Assembly: GCA_018398585.1 (NCBI GenBank) | Contig: JAGTTD010000015.1 | Coordinates: 7,073,001 to 7,137,000, forward strand | Reading direction: 5' to 3' | Source of the DNA: Simmondsia chinensis | Lineage: Eukaryota; Streptophyta; Magnoliopsida; Caryophyllales; Simmondsiaceae | Length of the DNA stretch: 64,000 nt | Part shown: positions 46,301 to 56,985 of the stretch, in pieces | How the letters are laid out: the number at the start of each line of letters is the position of its first letter | Position numbering within the stretch: the stretch's first letter is position 1 | The notes under the pieces: model-generated | Told to the model about the DNA's origin: nothing | Databases searched by the model: none | Seen by the model: the letters and a program-made list of their open reading frames with translations, nothing else | Translations under genes and position numbers: made by a program

Positions 46301-46904
46301 CCTAGCGCCAATAACGCCGGTGGCCACCCCTTGCTCTACGCATACTACGACCTTTCCCCTAGAAAACTTGAGAAAATCACCACCCTTTAAGAATCACCTG
46401 GGTCCTGTAACGAGTCTAAGTTCAAGCCCACTTACCCTTACGAATATCTCTACTGTGGCTCATCTTTGTATGGGGATCTCAATGCGGGTCTGATCCGAGA
46501 ATGGATAGCTGACCATGCATGGTTCTTCGGGCCATGATCGCACTTTGTCTTCCCCAACGCTGGTGGCATGTTGCTAGCAGTGCAGGCGGTGCTGGACCCA
46601 CGGGTGAAGGCAAGTCGGGTCACGATCCAGGGCATCAAGGACCAGGAGAAATTTGATGGGTATTACTGTAATATATTCTTGGTTGTAAATGATTGTCTAC
46701 ATAGGTACAAGTTTGCGGGCAACTGGACTTTCTAGTTTGATGTGGATGGGTATATATATTTGCCAAATGGGTACCCGCCCCTTTCAGGTGTTGGAAAAGT
46801 TTCGACAATATACACCAAACAAAATATATATTAAAGTAAATAATATACATGTACATATATCAATCAAAAATAAACATAAGAAGAACGTGGATAATTATAC
46901 AAAA

Positions 46905-46935
<31 letters not shown>

Positions 46936-47091
46936 TATAGTAAACCTTCATTTCATCAATTCATGACTAAACAATTCAGTACTAACAACAAGATATGAAA
47001 TAAATTAAAGAGAAAAGAAGTTCTAGACAATATATCTTAATTAGGTGGAGGCACGCAAAAGCGCTCATTAAAAAGGAAACGCCCCTCAAGC

Positions 47092-47855
47092 CATGGTTAT
47101 TAGAATCCTGATTCAAATTTGAGAATCTTACGATCCTACGATTCCACAATTATTCATCAATCCGAATTCTAAGTAGAATCTTAATTTTGTAAAATTTTAT
47201 GATCCATTGATATTAAATGAAATTAACAGTTAGGATTATAATACGATCTTATGATTCTACCGAACCTACCAACATATATAAATAAAAAGTTAAAATGTAA
47301 AAAAAAGAATCATTATTATAAAAGAACTTACTTTATTAGCTTGACATAAAAGAAAGTGAAATTAAGCGTTTGTATACTCTCATTAAACATAAATTAAGTT
47401 TAATTTTGTATTGTAACATTAATAAAGTACGATTAGTAATATATATCTTAAAAGCTCTCATGGTTATTGTAGCATAAAATGACACATTTGTGTTGCATGA
47501 TAATATTTTATTCTATTTTATTATATATTATATATATCCATGTAAGTTGAGATGTTATACAATAACTGTGTGAACTAGATAACTAATTTCAATACTAAAA
47601 ACAACTATATTATACATTTGATAGAAACTTAAGATTCTTGATTTGATTCTACTATTCTAATTTTGAAAATCCTCATTACTAGTAAAATCTCAAAAGATAT
47701 ATAGTTACCAACATTTAGTAGAATCTTAAAATTTTCGATTTGATTCTCGATTCCAATTCCAAAAACAATTCTACTTAGGGGTCCAATCGATAGGCAATTG
47801 TTGGATGTTAGAATGGTGAGATTCTCATTTCCGAATCAGGATTCTAATAACCAGG
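47092..47855. mobile_element. hAT-like MITE at the palindrome apex
   Basis: Ends CATGGTTATTAGAATCC and, on the minus strand, CCTGGTTATTAGAATCC match the MITE at 33,382-34,016 in both TIR and subterminal motifs (GATCCTACGATTCCAC). Unlike that copy, no direct TSD is present. The flanks are inverted (GCCCCTCAAGC before; GTTTGAGGGGC after), because the palindrome arms start immediately outside the TIRs. Confidence 0.75.
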
Positions 47856-48130
47856 GTTTGAGGGGCATTTCCTTTCTAATGGGAGCGCTTTTGCATGCCT
47901 CAACCTAATCAAGATATGTGTTTTAGAACTGTCTTTCTCTTTAATTTATTTCATATCTTGTTAATAAATATTGAATTGTTGAGTATTTATTTGGTGAAAT
48001 GAAAGTATTGTATTTTTGTTAGTATAATTATCCACATTCTGATTTCTATTTTTAATTGTTATATGTAAATATATATTATTCACTTTAATATATGTTTTGT
48101 TTGGTGCATATCATAGAAAATTTTCCAACA

Positions 48131-48735
48131 TCACAAACGAGGCGGGTACTTATTAGCCAAATACATACACTCATCCACATCAAAGTAGAAAGTCGAGTTG
48201 GCTGCAAACTTATACCAATATAGACAATCATTAACAACCAAGAACTAATTACAGTAATTGCCATCAAATTTTTCCTGGTCCCCGGTGTCCTATATCGTGA
48301 CTCGACCTGCCTTCATCCGCAGTTCCAGCATCGCCCACACCGCTAGCAACATGCCACCAGCATCATGGGACACAAAGTACAATCGTGGTCCCAAGAGCCA
48401 TGGTTAGCTATCCATTCACGGAGTTGTCTCAACAGTAGAGATACTCGTAAAGGTAAGGGGGCTTGAACTTAGATTGGCTATAGGATCTAGGTGATTCTTC
48501 AGGGGCGGTGAATTTTTTGAACTTTCTAAGGAAAAGGCCGTAGTACGCATTGAGCAAGAGTTGGCCACCGATTTTATCTACACACGTTGGGGCTCACCAA
48601 GAAAGTGCAGTTTACGACGACAACGGTGTAGACACAGCCGTAGCCCTAGTCAGAGCGGATTTTGTAGGCCTTGGCTCAAGTGGTGGTGCCGTAACTACAT
48701 TGATTGACTCACCATATAGTAGTTTCATAGAGTAG
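48131..48735 (-). pseudogene. GALS fragment C
   Basis: The minus strand carries the same GT92 segment as copies A, B and D, from a degraded 'KAYKI' start through 'GYGCVYTVVV', 'YEYLY', 'HFV.HDAGG', 'FDGNYCN' and 'LVVNDCLYWYKFAANSTFYFD', ending at LTR copy C. Several stops and small indels are present. The 'REWIANHGSW' region lost a few codons, and the CGSSLYG block is largely missing between 48,427 and 48,435. Confidence 0.75.
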
Positions 48736-48740
48736 GACTG

Positions 48741-49953
48741 GTGACATATAATGCAACAGTCACATTTGGATTGAGTGATTGTGAGATGAAATATGGGGTT
48801 CAATTAAAAATCATAATCCTAAATTTCACAACATATGAGGCACCTGTTTCCCTAGTCTTTCTCTCTAGTTAGCAAAGTGTTTCCATGTAAAATTGCATGT
48901 CTTGTTCCATTTTTTGTTTGATTCCATGCATCCGTGTGTGTTTGATTTCTGATTTTTGCCACAAGTAAAATTTCAAGTGGGTATTAGCCAACGGCACCGC
49001 CCCCTATGCCAAGGCATATAAAATCCTCCCTAATTAGGGCTACGGCCGCGTCTACGCTATTGTCGTTGTAAACCGGTAGACCCCAATTGCAATAACACCG
49101 TTGGTCGCCTCTTGCTCTACCCGTACTATGGCCTTTCCCCTAGAAAATTCGAAAGCTTCACTTCTGCTAAAGAATCACCTAGGTCCTATAATGGACCTAA
49201 GTTCAAGCCCTATTACCCTTACGAGTATCTCTAATGTGAGTCATCTTGGTATGGGGATCTTAATGCAGATCGGATCCATGAATGGATAGCTGACCATGCA
49301 TGGTTCTTTGGGCCACAGTCGCACTTTGTGCTCCACGACACTAGTGGCGTGTCACTAATGCAAGCTGTGCTGGACTCGTGGGTGAAGGCAGATCGGGTGA
49401 CAGCCCAGGATATCAAAGACTAGGAGAAATTTGATAGAAATTACTGTAGTAAGTTATTGGTTGTTAAGGATTGTCTACATTGGTACAGGTTTGCAGCTAA
49501 CTAGACTATCTACTTTAATGTGGATGAGTATATGTATTTACCTGTCATGATTGAAATAGATAGGTAAGTGGCATAAACTTAGTGTTAGTATTAAGTGTTC
49601 TTATGTTAGTATTGGAGGAATGTTGGTTATTAGTTAGTTAGGGAGATTCTTGTATTAGTAGATGTAGTTAGATTGAGTTGTTATATTATATTGAGTTGTT
49701 AACCCATTAGATATTTTCCTAGGCTTAAGCTAGTATAAGTAGCTTTAATCATCTCTTGTAATAGTCATGCAATAATAATAGAACTTCAATTCTCTTACTC
49801 TCCCTCTATTCTCTCTACTTCTTCCTCTAATTCTTTCATCTTTCTCACCTCTTTCTCAATTCTTCCTCACCAAAAATTCTAATTATTTTTAAGTCATAGC
49901 CCAAGCTCACCTTGGGTCATGACATTACCTCATGGGTAGCCACCTCGTTTTAG
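48741..49953 (+). pseudogene. GALS fragment D, interrupted by a solo LTR
   Basis: 48,741-48,960 is the non-GALS leader shared with copy A (ATATAATGCAACAGTCACAT). GALS sequence follows: 'AYAKAYKILPN', 'LLYPYYGLSPRKFES', 'YEYL', 'IHEWIADHAWFFGPQSHFVL', 'HDTSGVS', 'NDCLHWYRFAAN' and 'NVDEYMYLP' at 49,520-49,542, where a solo LTR is inserted. The reading frame is broken by stops near 49,028 and 49,231, among others. It ends at LTR copy D (49,954). Confidence 0.78.
49543..49924 (+). mobile_element. Solo LTR, TSD TTACC
   Basis: 382 bp with inverted ends TGTCATGA and TCATGACA, flanked by TTACC on both sides (49,538-49,542; 49,925-49,929). It has a TATA-like AGTATAAGTAGC near 49,733 and a CT-rich leader, as in LTR R/U5. 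No second LTR or interior is present, so it arose by LTR-LTR recombination. The other three GALS copies lack it. Confidence 0.88.
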
Positions 49954-50487
49954 TGTTGGAAAATTTTCGGCAATATACACCAAACAAAACATATATTAAA
50001 GTAAATAATTATATTTACAAAAGTCAACCCAAAATAAACATCGAAATATGGATAATTATGGCTTTTTAGTGTTCAAAAAAAATATATGGACAATTACGCA
50101 AACAAAACTACAATAAAATTTCATTTCATGAAATCATGACTCAACAAGCCAATGCTAACAATAAGGTATAAAATAATTTAAACAAAATAAGGGTTTTAGA
50201 AAACATACCTTGATTAAGTTGAGGCAAGTAAAAGCGCTCTCCTTAGGGGAAAAAAAGCCCGTCAAGCACGAGTTTCATTTCCCACTAATTTCTCAATAAG
50301 TTGGTCGAAGGACCAAAATATTAGCAACTAAATGTCTTTCGAGATTTTACTGAATATATTATACATTTTAAGGAATTAAATATTTATGATCCATATGTAT
50401 CAAAAAATTTTGTCCAATATATTTTTTATTTGAAAATCATGCATAATAATTTTTAAATTACGAGGAAAATACTTAATTTTTTCAAAT
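49954..50487 (-). repeat. LTR copy D
   Basis: Inverted partner of copy A (39,732-40,228), starting TGTTGGAAAATTTTCGGCAA on the plus strand. A local duplication around TGGATAATTATGGC / TGGACAATTACGC (50,048-50,098) makes it slightly longer. The minus-strand PPT candidate ATGTGGGGGA lies at 50,489-50,499. Confidence 0.68.
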
Positions 50488-51193
50488 AATCCCCCACATA
50501 ATTTAAAAATTATAGAACTCTATGAATATTATAATCTGTTAATACATGTAGATATCTTCCGGGTTTAAACCCACACTTATAGCAATGAACTTCAACCTAA
50601 ATAAACTATTGGAGCATAAATGCTTTGAACTAGGTCCTTTCTAGCCAAGTCTGGATCCATCCAACATGCAGAATACATGTAATTGTTAGGTTCTATCGGT
50701 GGTGCCTTACTTTTATGCACACGAAAACCTAATGGCGACCCCACCACCGCACTCACATAGGTGAACCCTCAATTGGTGATCTATTATCATCACCCCGCTA
50801 CTAATATGCCATTGGGTTCGTTTAGAGTTTAAACGCTCTACCTTAGTCATCACAATAAAAAGTACCTCACCTTAGGCATTGAGCCCGCCCCCGTGTTGTG
50901 TCGCATTCATGAGATCAACACACCTCTGAAGACAGGTTTCCATTCTAATGACTTATTTTATTGACTTCAGTTCTACTCCACTTGATGATTATATAACATA
51001 AGCTCACTAGCCCTTTTGTAAGCAGATCTACATCAATAACTTTCTAATATCAACTAGCTAGCATTATATACTATTGTTTGCAATTCAAGTATTTATGTCT
51101 TTATAGTAAAGCATGCTTTTTATCTTCTTGTTCAGTGGAATTCCACAACGTAGTATACCTATTCGTTGAAATATAATCATCTCAATTCACCTG
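50488..51193 (-). other. Retroelement 3' interior, inverted copy
   Basis: Inverse of 38,741-39,731 with small deletions, matching at CATCACCCCGCTACTAATAT, GAATTCCAC and the outer CAATTCACCTG. Non-coding. Confidence 0.6.
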
Positions 51194-51199
51194 AATTGT

Positions 51200-52124
51200 C
51201 GCTGGCGTTACGGTGACGCTGAAGCGAGGTGGAAGATGAAGAAGCGGTTTAGTGTTCCTTACAATTACCAAATTATATTTTACTTTAAACTTTTAAGGAC
51301 GAGAAATCTAACAAGTTTTATTAGTTTTCAAAAAAAAAAAAAAAGGGATAAATGGATCGGGCCACACATAGTTTTCAGATTAACGTATCGAATGAGATTC
51401 AGTGCCCAGGCTCAGATACGAGTACATGCCTAGGAGCAGCCACACATCACTGATGGTCATGAAAATGAAGTCGTCGTCAACGCCTCCATCGGCACTTTTG
51501 AGGCAGCCAGGAGGGGCGAAGAGACAGCTGATGGTGCTTCACCGATGTCGCCACCGCCTTAGAGGCATTCCGACGCCTGTCGCTCACTGAACGGCGCTAT
51601 CGATGCCTGGTGGTGCTATTACACCATTGTTTCTGAAGAGGAAAAGGCAATGAAGCAGCACCATTTTTTTAGAGAGAGAGTACAATGAGAACGTTTGGAA
51701 TTTGTCGTGGCGTGTGGGACGCCCTGTTGGCGCGTGGTTTACTGCGCCAGTCTTTGGACGGAGCGTGCAGGCGCCCCTGACATCGGCGGAGGGCAGCGAA
51801 CCCAGTTTTGGAATCCTCGTCTATGGGATGACTGGGCGCCAATCCAATCACTGGTTTTTGAGGACGAAACACATGTGAGTGAGGGAGCTCGTGATGGTGG
51901 TGTCGTTGCCGTAAGATGCCCCTTCTAGTGCTTCCTCACTGGATTTCAGCTTTCACCATTTTTATGGCTTCCTGTTCTTGCTTTCTTGTTCTCCTTTGAC
52001 TTGGTGGTGGTGGTCGTGGCGCTTTTCTCTCTCCTTGATTTCTCCTAGATTCTCTTCAATTTTGAGCATTTGTTGGTACGATTCTCATCCTCTCTACCTG
52101 CCTTTCTTCATCCTATCACCATTA
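51200..52124 (+). other. GC-richer unique segment, possibly LINE 5' UTR
   Basis: It contains short open frames (for example 51,695-51,928) with no recognised motif, a GGTGGTGGTGG stretch near 52,001 and a CT-rich end. It is directly interrupted by Copia-3. Sequence on the other side (57,118 on) leads into LINE ORF1, so this may be the LINE's 5' UTR. That is inferred from position only. Confidence 0.35.
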
Positions 52125-52129
52125 TTGAG

Positions 52130-52269
52130 TATTAGGATAATAGAGTTTTTCGTATTATTGTTAGCCTAAGGGTTTTCCTATAATTATACTTTCCTTGGTT
52201 TCTATATATATATATATATATGATAATTCAGCATCTTGTTAGGTATGTTACCATAACTTAACTCCCACA
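52130..52269 (+). repeat. Copia-3 5' LTR
   Basis: TATTAGGATAATAGAG to ACTCCCACA. It contains a (TA)10 tract at about 52,203-52,222 that is shorter in the 3' LTR. Confidence 0.85.
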
Positions 52270-52510
52270 TAGTATCAGAGCCTTATCCTTAATACCTTCT
52301 TATCTCAAAAAAAAAAAAAAAGAAAAAGAAAACACACAAAAAGGGGGGCCAAAACCCTAACCCCCATGCCCCAACACCAGCGCCGTCGCCACCCTTCCCC
52401 ACATCCGGCACTATTGTTGCTCGCCCTCCCCACATCCAACCACCGCTCTTCCCTCTCTGGTATGATCTCAGGAGGCATAGTCCGTGTACTCCTCTTCGAT
52501 TGGTGAATCT

Positions 52511-53835
52511 ATGGCTAGCAACCCAACCTCCTCCTCCTCTCCAACCTCCCCGACAACCGTCGGCTGTTCCCCGACCTCCCAACCCATCACCGATCGACCG
52601 CCCATACCACCAACACTCGGTTCTCTTCCTCCCGTCGTCACCTCTACTCCATTTACCGGGTACACCCATGGTATGTCCTTCCCTAATTATAGCTCTCAAA
52701 ATTTACTTTCTATGCCTCCATGTATTGATCATGCATCCTCGATCCCTGGCCTATCTCGTACCCCTCTCAGTTCCCTAGCCGTGCCCTCTCTAGGTATCAC
52801 CAACCGGTCCTCCCCTCGACTCCACTTCCCACATCGTCTTTCATAAACCTGGTTACAGTTAAACTTGATACCCCAACAAATTATCACGCCTGGTGTGAAC
52901 AAGCCTCCATGCTTCTTCGTGCGCTTCGCTTAATGGGCTTTCTTGATGGCTCGTTACCTTGCCCTCCTTCTCATATTCAAATTCCGATCGGTGCGTTCAT
53001 CTCTAATCCTGACCATCAAACCTGGGTTTGTATTGATCAGAGTATTAGGGCCTGTCTCTCGGCCTCTCTCGCTCACCCAGTCCTTAATGACGTTATCCAT
53101 CACCCAACCTCCAAGGCCATGTGGGATGCCCTAGCTAAGAGATTCCGTGACCACTCCCTTGCCAAAGAATTTGACCTCCACTCCCAACTTGTCACTCTCC
53201 GCAAAGATAACAAAATTATGACTGCCTACCGAACCAAGCTTAAGACCATTGCCGATAACCTTGCTACCATAGATTCTCCTGTCTCGGATCGTGAATTAAT
53301 GCACTATGCCCTCTTTGGTCTTCAACCGGAACATGCAGCCTTCGGTACATTCACTCGTCAATCCTCTCGGATCTTCCCTTTGAGCGCCTTAAAACTGCAC
53401 TACTGGATGAAGAAGCTGCCATCTCCTGGATTCAATCACGGTCTTCCTTCGATCACGCGCATGCCCTTGCCGAGTCAGGTGCGCCATCCGACTCGTTGGG
53501 TCATGGTCGGGGTCGTGGTGGTCGTAGGCGTAAGGGTCGTGGGCGCAACTCCAATCGCCAAGGAGGTCAAGGGGGCCACGAAGGGTCATATGGTGAACCA
53601 CCAACCCCAGAGACAGGCACAGTTAGCTCTGGAACCGCACCCACTCCACCACAGCCTTGGTTCAACAATACCGGCTATGCTCCTCGTCCACCGCAAGTAC
53701 GTATACTCGGTATTGGTCCCGTTGTTTGTTAGTTTTGTCATCAAGTTGGCTGTGGTACTTCTCTTTGCCCCACTGCTTTGTTCAAACCGACCTCTCCCAC
53801 TCCCTCTCTGCCTTGTCGGTTGCGGACTCCGCTAA
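52511..53835 (+). pseudogene. Copia-3 gag
   Basis: It starts MASNPTSSSS (52,511) with a Ser/Pro/Thr-rich N-terminus, then after a frame break near 52,840 the UBN2-type gag core: 'NYHAWCEQASMLLRALRLMG', 'HPTSKAMWDALAKRF', 'LKTIADNLATIDSPVSDREL' and 'FGLQPEHAAFGTF'. A second break near 53,400 leads into an Arg/Gly-rich stretch ('GRGRGGRRRKGRGR') and a degraded zinc knuckle near 53,730-53,775. Core length and order are normal for RE1-like copia gag. Confidence 0.82.
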
Positions 53836-56800
53836 TCCTACGTGGTACCCTGACTCTGGAGTGTCTAATCATATGACCTCTAACGCAGGTATTTTACAAA
53901 ATATTTTGCCATACACTGGTTTTAAAACTATTCAAGTTGGTAATATATCCTTGTTACCTGTTATCCATACTGGCTCCTCTAAACTACAGGCTCCCAAGCA
54001 TGATTTAAAACTATCTAACTTTCTTTTAGTGCCTGGTCTCACTTATAATCTTTTATCTGTTAAACAACTATGTCGTGATAACAACTACTGTGTTAAGTTT
54101 GACTCTTCCTCCTTTTGTGTTAAGGACAAGGTTACGAGGATGCCCTACTCACGATGGGCAGTAGCGGTCCTCTATATGGCTTTTCTCCGCATTTCACAGG
54201 GCTTGTTGCACAAACCGGACCTCCAGATCTGTGGCATCGGCGCCTAGGGCATTTAGGTGACTCAGTTTTTAATGTTTTACGCTCAGGTTGTTTACTACGC
54301 TCTAGTTCTAATTCTAGCTCTATTTCTCATTGTCAGGCTTGTTGTCCAGGTAAGTCTCGTCATCTCCGGTTCAATCAACTTCGGCTTTACGTTATTATGT
54401 GAGTTTTATTGATGACTATTCTAGCTTCTCCTAGCTTTATCCGATGCAATGGAAAGACGAAGTGTACTCCATCTTCTCCGACTTTAAGGTTTTTGTTGAG
54501 AATCAATTTTCCATTGCAATTAAGTGTTTTCAAAGTGATGGAGGTCGTGAGTTTGGCAACAGGTAAATGGCAGCCCTTTTGTCACACTCATGTATTCATT
54601 TTCGTCTTTCATGTCCTCATACTCCACAGCAAAATAGAGTAGCGGAACGTAAGCATCAACATTTAAGTGAAATGGAACGGACCCTTCTACTTCAAGCCCA
54701 ACTTCCTTATGAATTTTGGGCAGAAGCCGCCTGCACTGCCTGTTATATTATTAATCGGTTACCGACACCTCTACTGCGTAACTTGTCTCCCTTTGAAAAG
54801 CTTTTTCATCGGGGCCCTGATTATAACCTTTTTCGGGTCTTTGGGTGTGCTTGTTTTCCCAACATCACATCCCGTACCACTCATAAATTAGCCCCTCACT
54901 CTCTCCCTTGTGTTTTCCTCAGCTATGCCAGCCGGTACAAAGGCTACCGCTGTTTGGACCCACCACTAGTCGTGTTCATATCAGTCGTCATGTGCATTTT
55001 GTTGAAAATATTTTTCCCATATCACACGTTAGTGTCTAGTTGCATGGCGCCCTCGTCCAATGGTCTTGTTGAGGTTCCCCTCCCCCTTCCCCTTCTCCCC
55101 GGTGCAGTGTCTACAAGGATCATGCCCACAGTCCAGCCGGCTGCACCAGCCCCGATTCCTGCTTTGGTCAATGACGACGCAAGTGCTCGTGGGTCTCTTT
55201 CGCCTCACCCTCGTGGTGCAGGCCCGTCGACTCTAGGGGGTGTCTTGGGTGGCTCTTCACCAGCGCCCCTAGCCAGTCCCACCCCTGCCTCTCAACCTTT
55301 CACTTGTTCGGTCACAGGCGTTGCCAAGTCTACGATCCCGGAGGATTCCTCCTCTGTCCAGCGTGGCCACCCCATGGGTACTCGTCTTAAGGACGGTATT
55401 TGCAAGTCTAAGCACATCCTCTCCCTCGACTCAGTTGTTGTGATTCAGGAACCCGCTTCTTTTTCTCAGGCTATGAAAAACCCTTGGTGGCAGGAAGCCA
55501 TGGTTGAGGAATTTAATGCTCTTACTCAAAACCAAACTTGGGATCTCGTACCTCCCTCACCTTCTCACAATGTTGTTGGGAACACTTGGAAATATAAGGT
55601 AAAGTATAAACCTGATGGTTCAATCGATCGCTTCAAGGCTCGCCTTGTTGCCCAGGGCTTTCATCAGCGTGAAGGTATTGATTACACTGAAACGTTTAGC
55701 CCTGTTGTAAAACCCACAACTATCAGGTTCATACTGGCCCTTGCTATTACAAAATCCTGACCCATTCGCCAACCTAATGTGAAAACGCGTTTTTACATGG
55801 TTTTTTGAATGAGGAAGTATACATGCGTTAGCCACCTAAGTTCATCCACCCTAGGTTCCCTACGCATGTATGCCGACTACACAAAGCACTGTACAGCTTA
55901 AAACAGGCTCCCAGGGCCTAGTTTCACAGATTTAGCACGTTCCTCTTCAGTCTTGGGTTCTACTGTAGTAAGGCAGATCCTTCCCTATTTATTCATCGCT
56001 CCCCTACCAGCATTGTGTGCCTTTTGCTCTATATTGATGATATCATCCTCACAGGCTCTAACCCTTTCTTAGTCAACTAACTGCTCCCTATCCACTCAAT
56101 TCACTATGAAAGACCTCGGTCCGCTCCACTATTTCCTTGGTATTGAGGCCAAACGATCCCGCCATGTCCTTTTCCTCTCTCAGCACAAATATACCTTGGA
56201 CCTTTTTAGCAAGCATGACATGCTTGAGGCCAAACATGTACAAACACCGATACTAGCCCGGGCACAACCTTCTTTGACCGATGGGGACCTCCTAGTCGAT
56301 CCCACCGAGTTTTGTAGTGCAGTGGGTGCACTCTAGTACTTATCCATGACCCATCCTAATATATGCTTTGCAGCTAACCGTGTGTCCCAGTTCATGCATG
56401 CTCCCACGACGTCTCATTGGCAAATGGTGAAGTGCATCCTATGATACCTCAAGTTCACTCCTGATCACGGTCTCACCATCACTCCTGGGTCTTACACATC
56501 AGTCACAGCTTATGCTGATGCTGATTGGGGTGGTTGTCCTAATACACGATGCTCTACTACAGGTTTCACTCTTTTTCTTGGTCCTAATCTCATCTCCTGG
56601 CGTGCTAAGAAGTAGCTTACAGTTGCGAAGTCTACCATTGAGTCTAAGTATCGTGTCGTTACCAAAATTGTAGTAGAGTGTGACTGGATCCGATACTTGA
56701 TGCGTGACTTGGGTCTGCGACACACTAGTCTGATTCTTATTTATTGTGATAACGTGATTGCCACTTACCTTACTGCAAATCCTGTCTCTAATGATCGTAG

Positions 56801-56985
56801 CAAATATGTTGATGTTAATTTTCACTTTGTCTGTGAAAAGATGCTCAAGGGTGACATCCAGGTTCGATTTACTCCTACTACCAAGTAGGTTGCTGATATT
56901 TTTACGAAAGGGTTGGCTACTGCTTGCTTCCGCTACCACAAAACCAATCTGCACGTTGGTCCCTCGAGTACAGATTGAGAGGGCG
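53820..56985 (+). pseudogene. Copia-3 pol (protease, integrase, RT, RNase H)
   Basis: Protease: 'WYPDSGVSNHMT' with the catalytic DSG (about 53,841). GAG-pre-integrase: 'DLWHRRLGHLGDSV' (54,220-54,260). Integrase core: 'QSDGGREF' (54,532-54,555) and '[20 protein letters not shown]' (54,618-54,677), then '[13 protein letters not shown]'. RT: '[20 protein letters not shown]', '[20 protein letters not shown]' and LYIDDIILTGSN (about 56,028). Connection: 'MKDLGPLHYFLGIEAKRS'. RNase H: 'ADADWGGCPNT' and the Asp at 'IYCDNV'. Breaks or stops occur near 54,244, 54,569, 55,000, 55,760, 56,081 and 56,334. The longest intact frame is 54,567-55,760. Confidence 0.9.

Larger units (their letters stand above)
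41121..46788 (+). pseudogene. GALS fragment B, split by the TR-GAG element
   Basis: GALS coding sequence starts at 41,121 ('KAYKIFPDWGYGRFYTIV') and breaks at 41,224, where TR-GAG inserted. It resumes at 46,301 ('GGHPLLYAYYDLSPRKLEK', 'YEYLYCGSSLYGDLNAG', 'REWIADHAWFFGP', 'FDGYYCN', 'FLVVNDCLHRYKFAGNWTF', then a degraded DVDGY) and ends at LTR copy B. TSD CCTAG flanks the insertion. Stops occur after 'KITTL' and 'FFGP', so it was already non-functional or has decayed since. Confidence 0.82.
38741..51193. repeat. Compound palindrome of LTR and GALS fragments
   Basis: The left arm (38,741-47,091) and right arm (47,856-51,193) are inverted copies around a MITE. The outer limits match (CAGGTAAATTGAGATGATTA at 38,741; its inverse ends at 51,193). 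Excluding the 5.08-kb TR-GAG and its TSD, each arm is about 3.3 kb. Each arm is itself a head-to-head pair of GALS fragments, giving the order A(-) B(+) MITE C(-) D(+). The short spacers between A/B (41,075-41,120) and C/D (48,696-48,740) align when one is inverted, showing that the arms are copies of each other. Confidence 0.82.

Noticed and set aside
40178..49565. Functional GALS gene or tandem array
   Set aside because: Every copy lacks the N-terminal anchor and C-terminal third and has stops or insertions.
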